Shown in pieces: positions 49,836-59,059 of a stretch of 64,000 bases of DNA. The notes beneath the pieces were generated by a model. The model was not told the origin of the DNA. It saw nothing but the letters and a program-made list of their open reading frames with translations, and searched no databases. The translations under genes were made by a program, and so were the position numbers. Positions within the stretch are counted from its first letter, which is position 1. Every line of letters begins with the position of its first letter. Location: assembly GCA_018716485.1 (NCBI GenBank), contig DVJY01000066.1, positions 62,001 through 126,000 of the forward strand, given 5' to 3'. This DNA comes from Candidatus Scybalocola faecipullorum. Lineage in GTDB: Bacteria; Bacillota; Clostridia; Lachnospirales; Lachnospiraceae.

Positions 49836-52315
49836 TATTCCATCCTCCCAGTCATCGAAAATGCCGGCAGTATTGAAAAGTCTACGCTATTTGGTATGCT
49901 GCAGGTGATTTTTAATTTTAAAATTTTGTTATCATCGAAATAAACGCCAAGACCTTCGCCGGATAATTTGCTGCTGTCTGTAAATATGTTTTCATAAGTC
50001 ATTGTCGTGTAATTATAGGCAGAAATCGTATATGCACCCTCACTGCTGTCGGTCAGTGTCAGTGTTTCCGGTAAAAACGTATTTTTAAAATCAAAGGATA
50101 TATCCAGTTCATTGCTGTAAATTTCCCTTGTAAGAATATAAATATCGCCGCTGTCCACATGCATCATCTGAGTAATGTCCGGAATATAGATTCGGCCGCT
50201 GCTGTCACTTTCATAGCCGATGCGGATTTGCTTCTGCACCATAGTCATACCGTTGACTTCTGTCATAGGTGTATCGGAAAACATTTGGGTACGGTATTGA
50301 TCCGCAAATCCGATGACATAAGCATAGTTATCATAGGAATTATCATTAATAAATTGCAGGAGCATGTTCAGCTGAACTCTTTCCCTGCCGTCTGCGGCGC
50401 CGTCTAAAGGAATATTCAGCGCAGAACGTATGGCCCGCTCTATATCGTAATCCTGTGAAACAACCCCTTTGGCGGAAACGTTTACGTCTGCAGTGACACC
50501 GTCCGGTATATTTCCGATCGCATAAATTTGTCCTGAAATAATAAGACAGGCATTGGAAATATCATAGCCGGTCTGATTGGATATGGTTCCGACATAATTG
50601 CCGTCTTTGTAAGTCACGGATTCTTCCAGCGCGCCAATTTCCGGGTCATCTTTTTGCGTGTTAAAGTACCTTGCGGAAAATGCGGAATCATTGTGGATTT
50701 TGATATCCGTGCCGCTGTCTGTTTTATTGTATGCGAGACCGCTGTTGTTATTTGTCTGACTCTCCACATAATAACTGTTCAAAATGATCATTGAATTGCT
50801 GTAGTTATTATTGATCATATGAATATCATAATCTTGCGGAACATGATGGATAAACTTGCCCTTATCCGGCAGTGTCACGGAATAATAGGTGTCTTCCAGC
50901 GCTCCGTTGTCCGTATATTTGATATATGTGGCATAATTTAAAAACGGTATCTGATGTCTTGTTTCTGCACTGACTGAAAAAATAATCAGCATAAAAAAGA
51001 TTGACAGCATCGGCACTGCAGGCCACAGCAGGTATCTTCGGTCTTTCCGTTTTAAAATAATATACAGTACCGGACCGGCAATGACAATGTAGATTAAAAG
51101 GATAATGGCATATTTAAACAGTTTTGGGAGGTTTTCGTTAAGTGTATTTAAAAGAATAGACTGGACGGACCATATATCTTTAAAATTATCTGTATAGTTC
51201 ATAAAATGATACCAGTCAGACTGAGTCATACACTCTGTAATGTAGGATTGCATGACAAAACGGTTCATCTCCCATGTATTAAATGCAGTACTGCTTAAAT
51301 CAAATTTAAAAATGATCACACTGCCCTGCCCGCAGGATATTTTCTGATACATTGGTTTGACAATGATGGCTTCGTTCGCGGACTCGGGAAGTATATCTGT
51401 TTCAACAGCGATCGGATCGATGCTCGCATAGGTTGTGGAACCGATGTCAGCGCTTTCGGTGTACGAAAGCAGGCGGTCAAGCTGCTCCTGCGTCGGATTT
51501 TCAGGCAGCGGTTCCCATGACAGAGGCGTGAGCAGGCGGACAAAGGAATGATAGGAAGTGTTAAAATCGGTTATAACAGTTTGTGAATCCTGAGGCTGCA
51601 GCGGAGAAATATCAAGAGCATCCCACAGGGCTGACAGCTGTTCTCCCGAAGAGCAGTACAGCAGACCGCCGTTTTCAACCCATTGTTTTATGGCCCGGAT
51701 TTGAGCATCGTTAAGGGTGGAAGCGTCAAAGTCCGAGACAATGATTAAATCTATGCCGTCATATCCCTCCATATCCTCAGGAAGGGGATGAGACGTCAGA
51801 TCGACTGCACGCATGCCCTGATAAATACCGAGGGGTTCAGAAGAAAGAACAAGGTCCTGAATACATGTTAAATCTTCAAAATGATCAGATAAAACACCGG
51901 CATAGATATCTTCTGTATTCCGGTTCATTGTTTTTCCGGACCATGTCAGTGACAGGCCGCTGCTTCCGGAAAATTGGATTTCAATATGTGTATAAGATGA
52001 AAGACATGGAACGTAAAAAACAGCTGTCGTTTCCGACGAGCGGCCGACGGAAAGTTGTTTTGAAAAAGAGGTATTGGTATAATCCCCGTCAATAATATTT
52101 AATGTGAGAGTACCTTCTGTATCTGCGCCGTTGTTTGTAATATGCACCCATATCGGCATTGTCCGGCTGTTTTTCTGATAATTATCATAACCGAAAGATA
52201 CTTCCATGCCCATCAGCAGACCGTTTTCTGCATGACTTTGGATACGGCACAGGCAAAAACAGATACATATAATACATATGGCCGCTGATGTTCTAAGCAT
52301 TTTTTTAATAGTCAT
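49835..52315 (-). CDS. Large membrane-anchored extracellular protein in an ABC cluster
   Basis: An 826-residue protein with a signal peptide (ICIICICFCLCRIQSHAE). An Ig-like beta domain follows (about 35-130), then a glutamine-amidotransferase-like stretch (DGIDLIIVSDFDASTLNDAQ, WVENGGLLYCSSGEQL, about 180-240). Two membrane helices lie near 400-450, and a second extracellular domain closes the protein. I do not recognise a named family. Lying directly upstream of the ABC ATPase and permease, it probably works with that transporter outside the membrane. Confidence 0.78.
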   Translation of the reverse strand: MTIKKMLRTSAAICIICICFCLCRIQSHAENGLLMGMEVSFGYDNYQKNSRTMPIWVHITNNGADTEGTLTLNIIDGDYTNTSFSKQLSVGRSSETTAVFYVPCLSSYTHIEIQFSGSSGLSLTWSGKTMNRNTEDIYAGVLSDHFEDLTCIQDLVLSSEPLGIYQGMRAVDLTSHPLPEDMEGYDGIDLIIVSDFDASTLNDAQIRAIKQWVENGGLLYCSSGEQLSALWDALDISPLQPQDSQTVITDFNTSYHSFVRLLTPLSWEPLPENPTQEQLDRLLSYTESADIGSTTYASIDPIAVETDILPESANEAIIVKPMYQKISCGQGSVIIFKFDLSSTAFNTWEMNRFVMQSYITECMTQSDWYHFMNYTDNFKDIWSVQSILLNTLNENLPKLFKYAIILLIYIVIAGPVLYIILKRKDRRYLLWPAVPMLSIFFMLIIFSVSAETRHQIPFLNYATYIKYTDNGALEDTYYSVTLPDKGKFIHHVPQDYDIHMINNNYSNSMIILNSYYVESQTNNNSGLAYNKTDSGTDIKIHNDSAFSARYFNTQKDDPEIGALEESVTYKDGNYVGTISNQTGYDISNACLIISGQIYAIGNIPDGVTADVNVSAKGVVSQDYDIERAIRSALNIPLDGAADGRERVQLNMLLQFINDNSYDNYAYVIGFADQYRTQMFSDTPMTEVNGMTMVQKQIRIGYESDSSGRIYIPDITQMMHVDSGDIYILTREIYSNELDISFDFKNTFLPETLTLTDSSEGAYTISAYNYTTMTYENIFTDSSKLSGEGLGVYFDDNKILKLKITCSIPNSVDFSILPAFSMTGRME

Positions 52316-52325
52316 GACCGCTGTC

Positions 52326-53501
52326 CTAACCTTTCTCTGAAATCAGGTCTAAAGTAACTTCAAAAATGGTTCCGGCAAGAGAACTTTGAGCAGTAATTGT
52401 ACCGTGATGTGCCTCAACAATTGCTTTGGCGATGGAAAGACCAAGGCCGGTGCCTCCGGTTTCTACCTGCCGGGACTGGTCAACACGGAAAAATTTATCA
52501 AAAATATGGGGCAGATCTTCTTTCGGTATGACATTGCCGTAGTTGATAACAGAAACTTTCACCCGTTCGTCCGTACCGGAAATGAGGATCCGTATAATTT
52601 TTCCGCTGCTGCCGTATTTGATGGCATTACCGATCAGATTTTCAAACGCACGGGCAATCAGCGCGCCGTCAGCAAGCACTATATAAGAAGAACGGTCGCT
52701 TTTGAATTGGCACGTCAGGGAATTTTCCTCAAAGTTCGGATAAAATTCTTCAATTTCCTGCTGCAGCAGCTTAACAATATCCAGCGCTGATTTTTTCAGC
52801 GGCATACCGCCGTAGGTCAGTTTGGTAAAACTGAAAAGATCTTCGATCATTCCCTGAAGGCGCAGTGCTTTTATATAAGCAATTTCCACATACTTTTTCT
52901 TCTGCTCGGCAGTCAGATCGGAGTGAGTATTGACAATATCCAAATAGCCGAGGACAGAAGTCAGCGGCGTCCTCAGATCGTGAGCAACATTCGTAATAAG
53001 ATCCTTTTTTGCCGTTTCATCTTCCAGCTCTCTCGTTTTTAGAAATTCCAGATCCATGGCCATGCGGTTAATATTGTCGGCAATGACCGCAAATTCATCT
53101 TCACCTACGACCTCGATGCGTGTTTGAAAATCTCCGTCCGAAATTTTTTTAATCGCACCGGTGATCTCATGCAGATAACTGACAGTTTTTCGTGTCATCA
53201 GCTGAAACAGAAGCACAAATAAAATCATAGAAACACAGATCAATATGAAAAAAAAGGGCAGGTCTGCAGAACGGCCGGGATTTCTTGACAGCGAACTGGA
53301 AAGCTGTGAATTATTGACATAAGTGCTGGGAAGCATACCTATATAGCTTTCCTGTGTGGCCGGAGCTGATGTGATCAGCCATCGGCGGATCGATTTATAA
53401 GCGTAAACGGAGGCAATATCAAATACGATGGTGATGATCATGCATAAAAGCGTGTACATCATCATCTTCAGCCTGTAACTTTTTAAAGGATTAGCTTTCA
53501 A
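52326..53501 (-). CDS. Sensor histidine kinase with HAMP domain
   Basis: About 391 residues. Two membrane helices flank a short extracellular loop (about 40-85), followed by HAMP and a kinase core. H-box NVAHDLRTPLTSVLGYLDIV, N-box ENLIGNAIKYG and G2-box TGLGLSIAKAIVEAHHG are intact. The short sensor loop suggests it senses within the membrane or through a partner. The frame is open to 53570, but that overlaps the response regulator; TTG at 53501 (MKANPLKSYR) is chosen, with some doubt. It is paired with the regulator at 53491. Confidence 0.9.
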   Translation of the reverse strand: MKANPLKSYRLKMMMYTLLCMIITIVFDIASVYAYKSIRRWLITSAPATQESYIGMLPSTYVNNSQLSSSLSRNPGRSADLPFFFILICVSMILFVLLFQLMTRKTVSYLHEITGAIKKISDGDFQTRIEVVGEDEFAVIADNINRMAMDLEFLKTRELEDETAKKDLITNVAHDLRTPLTSVLGYLDIVNTHSDLTAEQKKKYVEIAYIKALRLQGMIEDLFSFTKLTYGGMPLKKSALDIVKLLQQEIEEFYPNFEENSLTCQFKSDRSSYIVLADGALIARAFENLIGNAIKYGSSGKIIRILISGTDERVKVSVINYGNVIPKEDLPHIFDKFFRVDQSRQVETGGTGLGLSIAKAIVEAHHGTITAQSSLAGTIFEVTLDLISEKG

Positions 53502-54192
53502 TTTTATATCCAACTCCCCATACCGTTTTAATGATCTGCGGATTTCTCGGATCCGCTTCAATCTTTTCACGCAGACGCCGTATATGGACCATTACTGTAT
53601 TATTGGCTTCGTAAATCTTTTCATTCCATACTTTTTCAAATATCTCATCTGTTGAGAACACCCGGTCCGGATGGGCAGCAAGCAGTTTCAGGATAGAAAA
53701 TTCAATCGGCGTTAAATTGATTTCTTTTTGTCCCACATGGACTTTATGTCTGAATACATCGATAGTAATATCTTTGATTTTGATAACACTTTCGTCAGTC
53801 TGTCTGACGTTGGGATTCAGTTCCATGTATCGGCGCAGCTGAGATTTGACGCGGGCTGTTAATTCCAGCGGATTAAACGGCTTTGTGATATAATCGTCTG
53901 CGCCTGCACTCAGACCGACGATTTTATCCAGATCTGCGGATTTGGCGCTGAGCATAATAATCGGGATATTTTTTTTAAGACGGATACGCCTGCACATCTC
54001 AATACCGTCGATCACAGGCATCATAATATCAATAACAGCCAGTTTGATGTTGTGTTCATCAAGAAGTCTGAGGCCGTCTCTGGCATTGAGTGCTTTATAG
54101 ACAATGTAATCTGCACTGCATAAATATATTTCAACTAAATCTGCAATTTCGGCATCGTCGTCTACTACTAAAATTTCTATAGAATCTGACAT
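53491..54192 (-). CDS. OmpR-family response regulator
   Basis: A 233-residue regulator. The receiver has VVDDDAE, the phosphorylated Asp in AVIDIMMPVIDG and the KPF lysine in DYITKPFNPLEL. The C-terminal winged helix ends in VMVHIRRLREKIEADPRNPQ and VWGVGYKIE. It is the first gene of the row down to the CPBP protease, so it likely controls that row. Confidence 0.95.
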   Translation of the reverse strand: MSDSIEILVVDDDAEIADLVEIYLCSADYIVYKALNARDGLRLLDEHNIKLAVIDIMMPVIDGIEMCRRIRLKKNIPIIMLSAKSADLDKIVGLSAGADDYITKPFNPLELTARVKSQLRRYMELNPNVRQTDESVIKIKDITIDVFRHKVHVGQKEINLTPIEFSILKLLAAHPDRVFSTDEIFEKVWNEKIYEANNTVMVHIRRLREKIEADPRNPQIIKTVWGVGYKIES

Positions 54193-54276
54193 AATATAAT
54201 CCTCCTGAGTATTTCATGATAGTTCCAGTTTAACATAACATGGACGAAGAGTCCTTACAATTTTGTTAAAATAAAA

Positions 54277-54312
54277 AAAGATATTCCATCAAAAGCTTTA
54301 GGAATATCTTTT
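54277..54312 (-). terminator. Intrinsic terminator of rnpB
   Basis: A 12-bp stem (AAAAGATATTCC at 54277-54288 with GGAATATCTTTT at 54301-54312). On the minus strand TTTTTTTATT follows. It ends RNase P RNA five bases past the mature 3' pairing region. Confidence 0.88.
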
Positions 54313-54316
54313 AAAA

Positions 54317-54664
54317 GCAAGTCTGTCGATAAGCCGGGTTATGTCGAGAATAATCATCTATCTAGGCTTGCCGTTACCGGCAAACTCAAGCGACCTACCC
54401 AAAGGCACGACGGGCCGCCGTATGGCCTTTTATGCGGTCTTGCTTCGGATGGGGTTTACATGGCTTGCTCTGTTACCAGAACAACGGTGGTCTCTTACAC
54501 ACGCCTTTCCACCCTTACCGGTAAAAACCGGCGGTATATTTCTGTTGCACTTTCCTTAGGGTCACCCCCACCGGACGTTATCCGGCATCCTGCCCTGTGA
54601 AGCCCGGACTTTCCTCACCTGCATCCTTTCGGAATCTGCAGCCGCGATTATTTAACAGACTTGC
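54317..54664 (-). ncRNA. rnpB: RNase P RNA, bacterial class A-like
   Basis: The catalytic RNA that matures tRNA 5' ends. On the minus strand the conserved parts are all there. GAGGAAAGTCCGGGCTTC follows the 5' stem; GCAGGATGCCGG and AAGTGCAACAGAAATA lie in the catalytic core; the 3' side ends CATAACCCGGCTTATCG. The terminal helix is formed by GCAAGTCTG near 54664 and CAGACTTGC near 54317. Ends are set from this pairing and may be off by a few bases. A consensus promoter and an intrinsic terminator flank it. Confidence 0.95.
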
Positions 54665-54672
54665 AGTTTATA

Positions 54673-54701
54673 ACTATACCATCGAATGAAATAAATGTCA
54701 A
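54673..54701 (-). promoter_or_regulatory. Promoter of rnpB
   Basis: On the minus strand TTGACA (54696-54701) and TATAGT (54673-54678) are 17 bp apart, placing the transcript start at about 54666, right at the RNA's 5' end. The -35 box abuts the stop codon of the nucleoside kinase gene. Confidence 0.88.
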
Positions 54702-56378
54702 TCAGACTTTGAAGCAGCTTCTTCCGATAAATTCACGAAGAATAGAATTTTGAGGCACATTTTCACTGCTGACGCCGAGACAATAATCAAAAAACTTTAA
54801 CAGTCTTTTGGCTTCGTCATACTCTTTCATCTGGTCTGTAATATTAAAAAGCAGCGGCTCTGCATATTGCTTTAATACAGGAAGTTCATAAATCAGCGCA
54901 GAATTAAACATTGTATCTGCACTTTCCTGATATGGGAAAATATTTTCCTCTTCACCTCTGCGTACAGAATCCCAGCGGGCAATGGTTGAAGCCGCTGTGT
55001 TTCCCCTTTTGGCAGCGTCGCGTACGATACGGCGGATCAGGCGTCCGTCAGTGGTCGGAATACGGTTATGCTCATCAATATTCAGCTGGGTCAGCGCACT
55101 GATATATATTTTAAATTTACTGTCTTTGTGAAGGCTGTATGATAAACGGTCGTTAAGACAATGGATGCCTTCGATGACGAGAATATCATTTTTGCCGATT
55201 TTTTTAGTATGTCCCTTAAACTCGCGCCGTCCGCTGATGAAATTGAACTCCGGAAGTTCCACTTCTTTGCCATTGAGCAGTGCTGTTATCTGTTCATTAA
55301 AAAGGTCAACGTCAAGAGCGCCGAGACATTCATAGTTAAAATCGCCGTTCTCGTCTCTCGGTGTCTGTTCACGATCCACAAAATAATCGTCTACCTGAAT
55401 TGGGTGCGGCCGCATGCCATGGGCTCTCAGCTGTACAGAGAGTCTGTGGGAGAATGTAGTTTTGCCTGAAGAGGATGGTCCGGCAATCAGAACAATACGG
55501 CTGCCCCGTTCTTTAATGATCTGCTCTGCGATTTGGGCAATCTTCTTTTCCTGAAGAGCCTCTTGAACGAGAATCAATTCATTGAAACCGCCCTTAGTAA
55601 TAACATCATTTAAATCGCCGATGGTGCTGACTTCCATCATATCGCCCCATTTGGTCGACTGCTTGAGAACATTAAATAATTTCACGGACGGCTTAAATAC
55701 GGACAGCTTTGTCGGCGTTTCCTGACCGGGAAGATCAAGCACAAAGCCGTCGTCATACAAATACAGGTCAAACCATCGCAGGATGCCTGTGGATGGTGCC
55801 ATATATCCGTAATTATAATCTATGCAGTCCTCCAGTTTATAAATATTGACAGCGGAGGCACGGCGGTAACGAAAGAGCGTTTCTTTGTCTTCCATACCGG
55901 CATCGCCGAAAATTTTCAGCGCTGTTTTTAAAGACACTGTTTTTTTCACAATCGGAAGATCGTCGCTGACAAGTTCAGCCATTCGTTTTTTGATGGCGTC
56001 AAGAAGTTCCTGATCCAGTTTACGGTCAGAAATCAGTTCACAGTAACATCCGTTGCCGACAGAATACTGGACAATAAGTTTTTTTAAATGATCTGTGCCT
56101 ATAACGTCTCGTGCAGCTTTCGTCAGCAGAAAAGTTGCGGTACGATTATAAACTTTATGGCCGATTTTATCGCCCAGAGTAATAAATTCTATATTTCCGG
56201 AGCGTTTGATCTTTTTGAACAGTTCTTTGAGTTTGCCGTTGATTCTTGCGAGAATAATCGGCATTTCAAAAAATGCTTCAAACTGATGTGAAAGTGAAAG
56301 GAACGTTGTGCCGTAAGGAACATCAAGTTCTTTGCTTCCGCCCGGATAATTGACATGAATATGAACATTTTCAGCCAT
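54702..56378 (-). CDS. Nucleoside kinase with TGS/threonyl-tRNA-synthetase-like N-terminus
   Basis: A 558-residue fusion. The N-terminal TGS-like domain (VHIHVNYPGGSKELDVPYGT) and a synthetase-editing-like domain (about 60-260) precede a uridine-kinase-like P-loop domain: Walker A VLIAGPSSSGKTTFSHRLSV and IQVDDYFVDREQTP. This architecture is common in Clostridia, where it is annotated as uridine kinase; the substrate and the role of the synthetase-like part are unproven. The stop codon touches the rnpB promoter. Confidence 0.9.
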   Translation of the reverse strand: MAENVHIHVNYPGGSKELDVPYGTTFLSLSHQFEAFFEMPIILARINGKLKELFKKIKRSGNIEFITLGDKIGHKVYNRTATFLLTKAARDVIGTDHLKKLIVQYSVGNGCYCELISDRKLDQELLDAIKKRMAELVSDDLPIVKKTVSLKTALKIFGDAGMEDKETLFRYRRASAVNIYKLEDCIDYNYGYMAPSTGILRWFDLYLYDDGFVLDLPGQETPTKLSVFKPSVKLFNVLKQSTKWGDMMEVSTIGDLNDVITKGGFNELILVQEALQEKKIAQIAEQIIKERGSRIVLIAGPSSSGKTTFSHRLSVQLRAHGMRPHPIQVDDYFVDREQTPRDENGDFNYECLGALDVDLFNEQITALLNGKEVELPEFNFISGRREFKGHTKKIGKNDILVIEGIHCLNDRLSYSLHKDSKFKIYISALTQLNIDEHNRIPTTDGRLIRRIVRDAAKRGNTAASTIARWDSVRRGEEENIFPYQESADTMFNSALIYELPVLKQYAEPLLFNITDQMKEYDEAKRLLKFFDYCLGVSSENVPQNSILREFIGRSCFKV

Positions 56379-56413
56379 GGCAGCACCTCCTTCTGGCCGA
56401 TTAAAAGCAGTTT

Positions 56414-57208
56414 TTATATGACTGTAAATGGCGGCCGGCTGATTTCTGTGACAATTTTTAATTCAGGTATGTTTTTGCTGAAATATCGCTGCATATATCC
56501 GATAAAAATTTGCTCCAGTCCCTGATGGCCGGCGTCTATGATAGTCAGTCCTTTGGCAAGCGCGTCAATCCCGTCATGATGACCGATATCGCCTGTGACA
56601 AGAACTTGAGCGCCTGAAGCAGCAGCATCATCAATTGTGCTTTTTCCGGAACCCGGACAGACTGCAGCCGTATGGATTTGCGTATCCATCGGGCCGAAGA
56701 TGCTGACAGACTGCAGGCGGAAGGCCTCTTTGACAAAAAGAGCATACTCTTTTAAAGTCATTGGTTTTTCCAATGAACCGACTTTGCCGATACCGACAGG
56801 GATATTTTGTCCGTCGATTGAAATTTCACCGGTTTTTTGAAGAACGCGGCATGTTGTCAGTGCCAGCCGCGAAGCGGCTTCGTCTGCCATTACAGCGACA
56901 TCAAAATTTGTATGCATGGCAAAACAGCACATATGATTTTGAAGTATCCGTACGAGACGGCGGCCGATAAAATTGTCGGTGTTGATTTGCTTCATTGCGC
57001 CAAAGACAAGCGGGTGATGGGTTAAAATAAAATCTGCTCCGGCCTCAATGGCATCGGCGACAACTGCATCTGTGGCATCTAAAGCAATGTAGACAGTCCT
57101 GATGTCCTGATCGGCATCACCGGCGATCAGGCCGGGATTATCCCATGGCATCGCATAATCTTTTGGACAGAGGGTATTCAGTTGTTTGATCAATTCACTG
57201 CATTTCAT
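56414..57208 (-). CDS. Nif3/YqfO-family dinuclear-metal protein
   Basis: About 264 residues. The metal-binding blocks ILTHHPLVFGAM, HTNFDVA and the C-terminal DAGHQGLEQ hold the conserved His and Glu residues. Family members form hexamers and are sometimes labelled GTP cyclohydrolase I type 2, with weak support. ATG at 57208 (MKCSELIKQL) is chosen; it overlaps trmK by 14 bp. The AGAGG site is rather far upstream, so the start is tentative. Confidence 0.9.
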   Translation of the reverse strand: MKCSELIKQLNTLCPKDYAMPWDNPGLIAGDADQDIRTVYIALDATDAVVADAIEAGADFILTHHPLVFGAMKQINTDNFIGRRLVRILQNHMCCFAMHTNFDVAVMADEAASRLALTTCRVLQKTGEISIDGQNIPVGIGKVGSLEKPMTLKEYALFVKEAFRLQSVSIFGPMDTQIHTAAVCPGSGKSTIDDAAASGAQVLVTGDIGHHDGIDALAKGLTIIDAGHQGLEQIFIGYMQRYFSKNIPELKIVTEISRPPFTVI

Positions 57209-57893
57209 AATATGTAAGCGCCTCTTTTCCATATGCAAGTTTTTCTGAAAGCTGGCGGCGCCTTGGCAGCGTCCGCTCACTGTCAGAACAAATGAGCTGG
57301 TTTAAGATTGTTTCATATGTACGGATCTCTTTAAGAATAAATGCATGCAGCACGGGATCCTGACGATGCAGCAGCAGGCTGCCGTACATATATTCTGTTT
57401 CCGTGTCGTAGCGCTGCGTGCCGTGGACAGCTTTAAACAAAACATAATATTTGCCGTCATCGATCAGCATTTGCTCGTCTGCGATTGTATAACCATGATC
57501 GTGGAGAAAATGACGAAAATCGCAGATTTCAGACTGCGGCTGAAGGATAAGCTCCCGAATCCCGGAAAGCACCCCGGCACCGTCATTTAAAATTCTGGAC
57601 ATCAATGCGCCGCCCATGCCGGCAATCAATACTGTATCCGCTTCATTTTCCCGAAGCTGCTTTAGACCGTCGGAAAGACGTGTCTGAATAAGCTGTTCAA
57701 GGCCGTGTACTTTAATATTATGCGCTGCCTTTTCCAGCGGTCCGCGGCGGACATCCATGGCAATAGCCGAAGGGACAATACCTTTTTCGACAAGATATAT
57801 CGGAACATATCCGTGGTCTGTGCCGATATCGGCCAGACGATTGCCCGGACTGACCATTGCGGCAACAGCCGTCAGTCGTTTGGATAAATTCAT
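57195..57893 (-). CDS. trmK: tRNA (adenine22-N1)-methyltransferase TrmK
   Basis: A 232-residue methyltransferase. The SAM-binding motif I is RLADIGTDHGYVPIYLVEKG, and VLIAGMGGALMSRIL is motif IV-like. It methylates A22 in some tRNAs. ATG at 57893 (MNLSKRL) follows AAGAGG. The order rpoD-trmK-nif3 is standard in Firmicutes. It starts 14 bp after the rpoD stop. Confidence 0.93.
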   Translation of the reverse strand: MNLSKRLTAVAAMVSPGNRLADIGTDHGYVPIYLVEKGIVPSAIAMDVRRGPLEKAAHNIKVHGLEQLIQTRLSDGLKQLRENEADTVLIAGMGGALMSRILNDGAGVLSGIRELILQPQSEICDFRHFLHDHGYTIADEQMLIDDGKYYVLFKAVHGTQRYDTETEYMYGSLLLHRQDPVLHAFILKEIRTYETILNQLICSDSERTLPRRRQLSEKLAYGKEALTYYEMQ

Positions 57894-57906
57894 AGGCTGA
57901 CCTCTT

Positions 57907-59019
57907 TTATTCAAGATAATCTTTCAGTTTACGGCTGCGGCTTGGATGACGGAGTTTTCTTAAAGCTTTTGCTTCAATCTGGCGGATACGTTCACGGGTA
58001 ACGTTAAACTCCTTGCCGACTTCTTCCAGTGTTCTTGCACGTCCGTCATCAAGACCGAAACGCAGGCGCAGAACTTTCTGCTCTCTGTCGGTGAGTGTTA
58101 CAAGTACTTCTGAAAGCTGTTCCTTTAATAATGTGAAGGCAGCGGCGTCTGCAGGAACCGGAACATTGTCATCCTGGATAAAATCGCCGAGATGACTGTC
58201 TTCTTCCTCGCCGATCGGTGTTTCCAAAGATACAGGTTCCTGAGAAATCTTTAATATCTCACGGACACGTTCTACAGGAATTTTCATTTCTTCTGCGATT
58301 TCCTCAGGCTGAGGCTCACGGCCCAGTTCCTGAAGCAGCTGTCTGGATACGCGGACAAGCTTATTGATAGTTTCAACCATATGCACCGGAATACGGATAG
58401 TTCTTGCCTGATCGGCAATTGCTCTTGTAATGGCCTGACGGATCCACCATGTCGCATAGGTACTGAACTTATAACCTTTGCGGTAATCAAACTTTTCTAC
58501 CGCTTTGATCAGACCGAGATTGCCTTCCTGAATAAGATCAAGGAACAGCATGCCTCTGCCTACATAGCGCTTGGCAATACTGACAACCAGTCTTAAATTG
58601 GCTTCAGCAAGGCGTTTTTTAGCCTCCTGATCGCCTTCTTCCATACGCTTTGCCAGTTCGATTTCTTCATCAGCGCTCAAAAGAGGTACTTTGCCGATTT
58701 CTTTTAAATACATGCGCACAGGATCCTCAATGCTGACACCCTCCGGTATGGATAAATCGATCTTTTCAAGATCTTCTTCATCCTCAAGCAGCATATCGTC
58801 GTCCGGCTCCGGGAGATCATCGTCATCTTCAGTAATGCGTAAAACGTCAATATTATTTTCTTCAAGGTAGTCATAAATTTTTTCAGTCTGATCTTCTGTC
58901 AGCGGAATATCTCCAAAAAAATCATTGATTTCCTGGACTTCCAGAACACCCTTTTTGCGTTTGGCATAAGGAATCAGTTCTTTTAGTTTTTCCATAAATT
59001 TTACCATATTTTCATCCAT
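57907..59019 (-). CDS. rpoD: Primary RNA polymerase sigma factor (RpoD/SigA)
   Basis: A 370-residue group 1 sigma factor. An acidic region 1.1 (about 1-95) precedes region 1.2-2 ([36 protein letters not shown]) and region 4 with the HTH ([20 protein letters not shown]). Compact, like clostridial SigA. The typical TTGACA/TATAAT boxes seen across this window fit it. It follows dnaG. Confidence 0.98.
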   Translation of the reverse strand: MDENMVKFMEKLKELIPYAKRKKGVLEVQEINDFFGDIPLTEDQTEKIYDYLEENNIDVLRITEDDDDLPEPDDDMLLEDEEDLEKIDLSIPEGVSIEDPVRMYLKEIGKVPLLSADEEIELAKRMEEGDQEAKKRLAEANLRLVVSIAKRYVGRGMLFLDLIQEGNLGLIKAVEKFDYRKGYKFSTYATWWIRQAITRAIADQARTIRIPVHMVETINKLVRVSRQLLQELGREPQPEEIAEEMKIPVERVREILKISQEPVSLETPIGEEEDSHLGDFIQDDNVPVPADAAAFTLLKEQLSEVLVTLTDREQKVLRLRFGLDDGRARTLEEVGKEFNVTRERIRQIEAKALRKLRHPSRSRKLKDYLE

Positions 59020-59059
59020 CGTTTAATCCTCCCGGTAATTTGTTTATATTTTGTCCATC

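Noticed and set aside
54341..54559. A 72-residue plus-strand open frame
   Set aside because: It lies antisense within the RNase P RNA gene, whose conserved elements explain the sequence.
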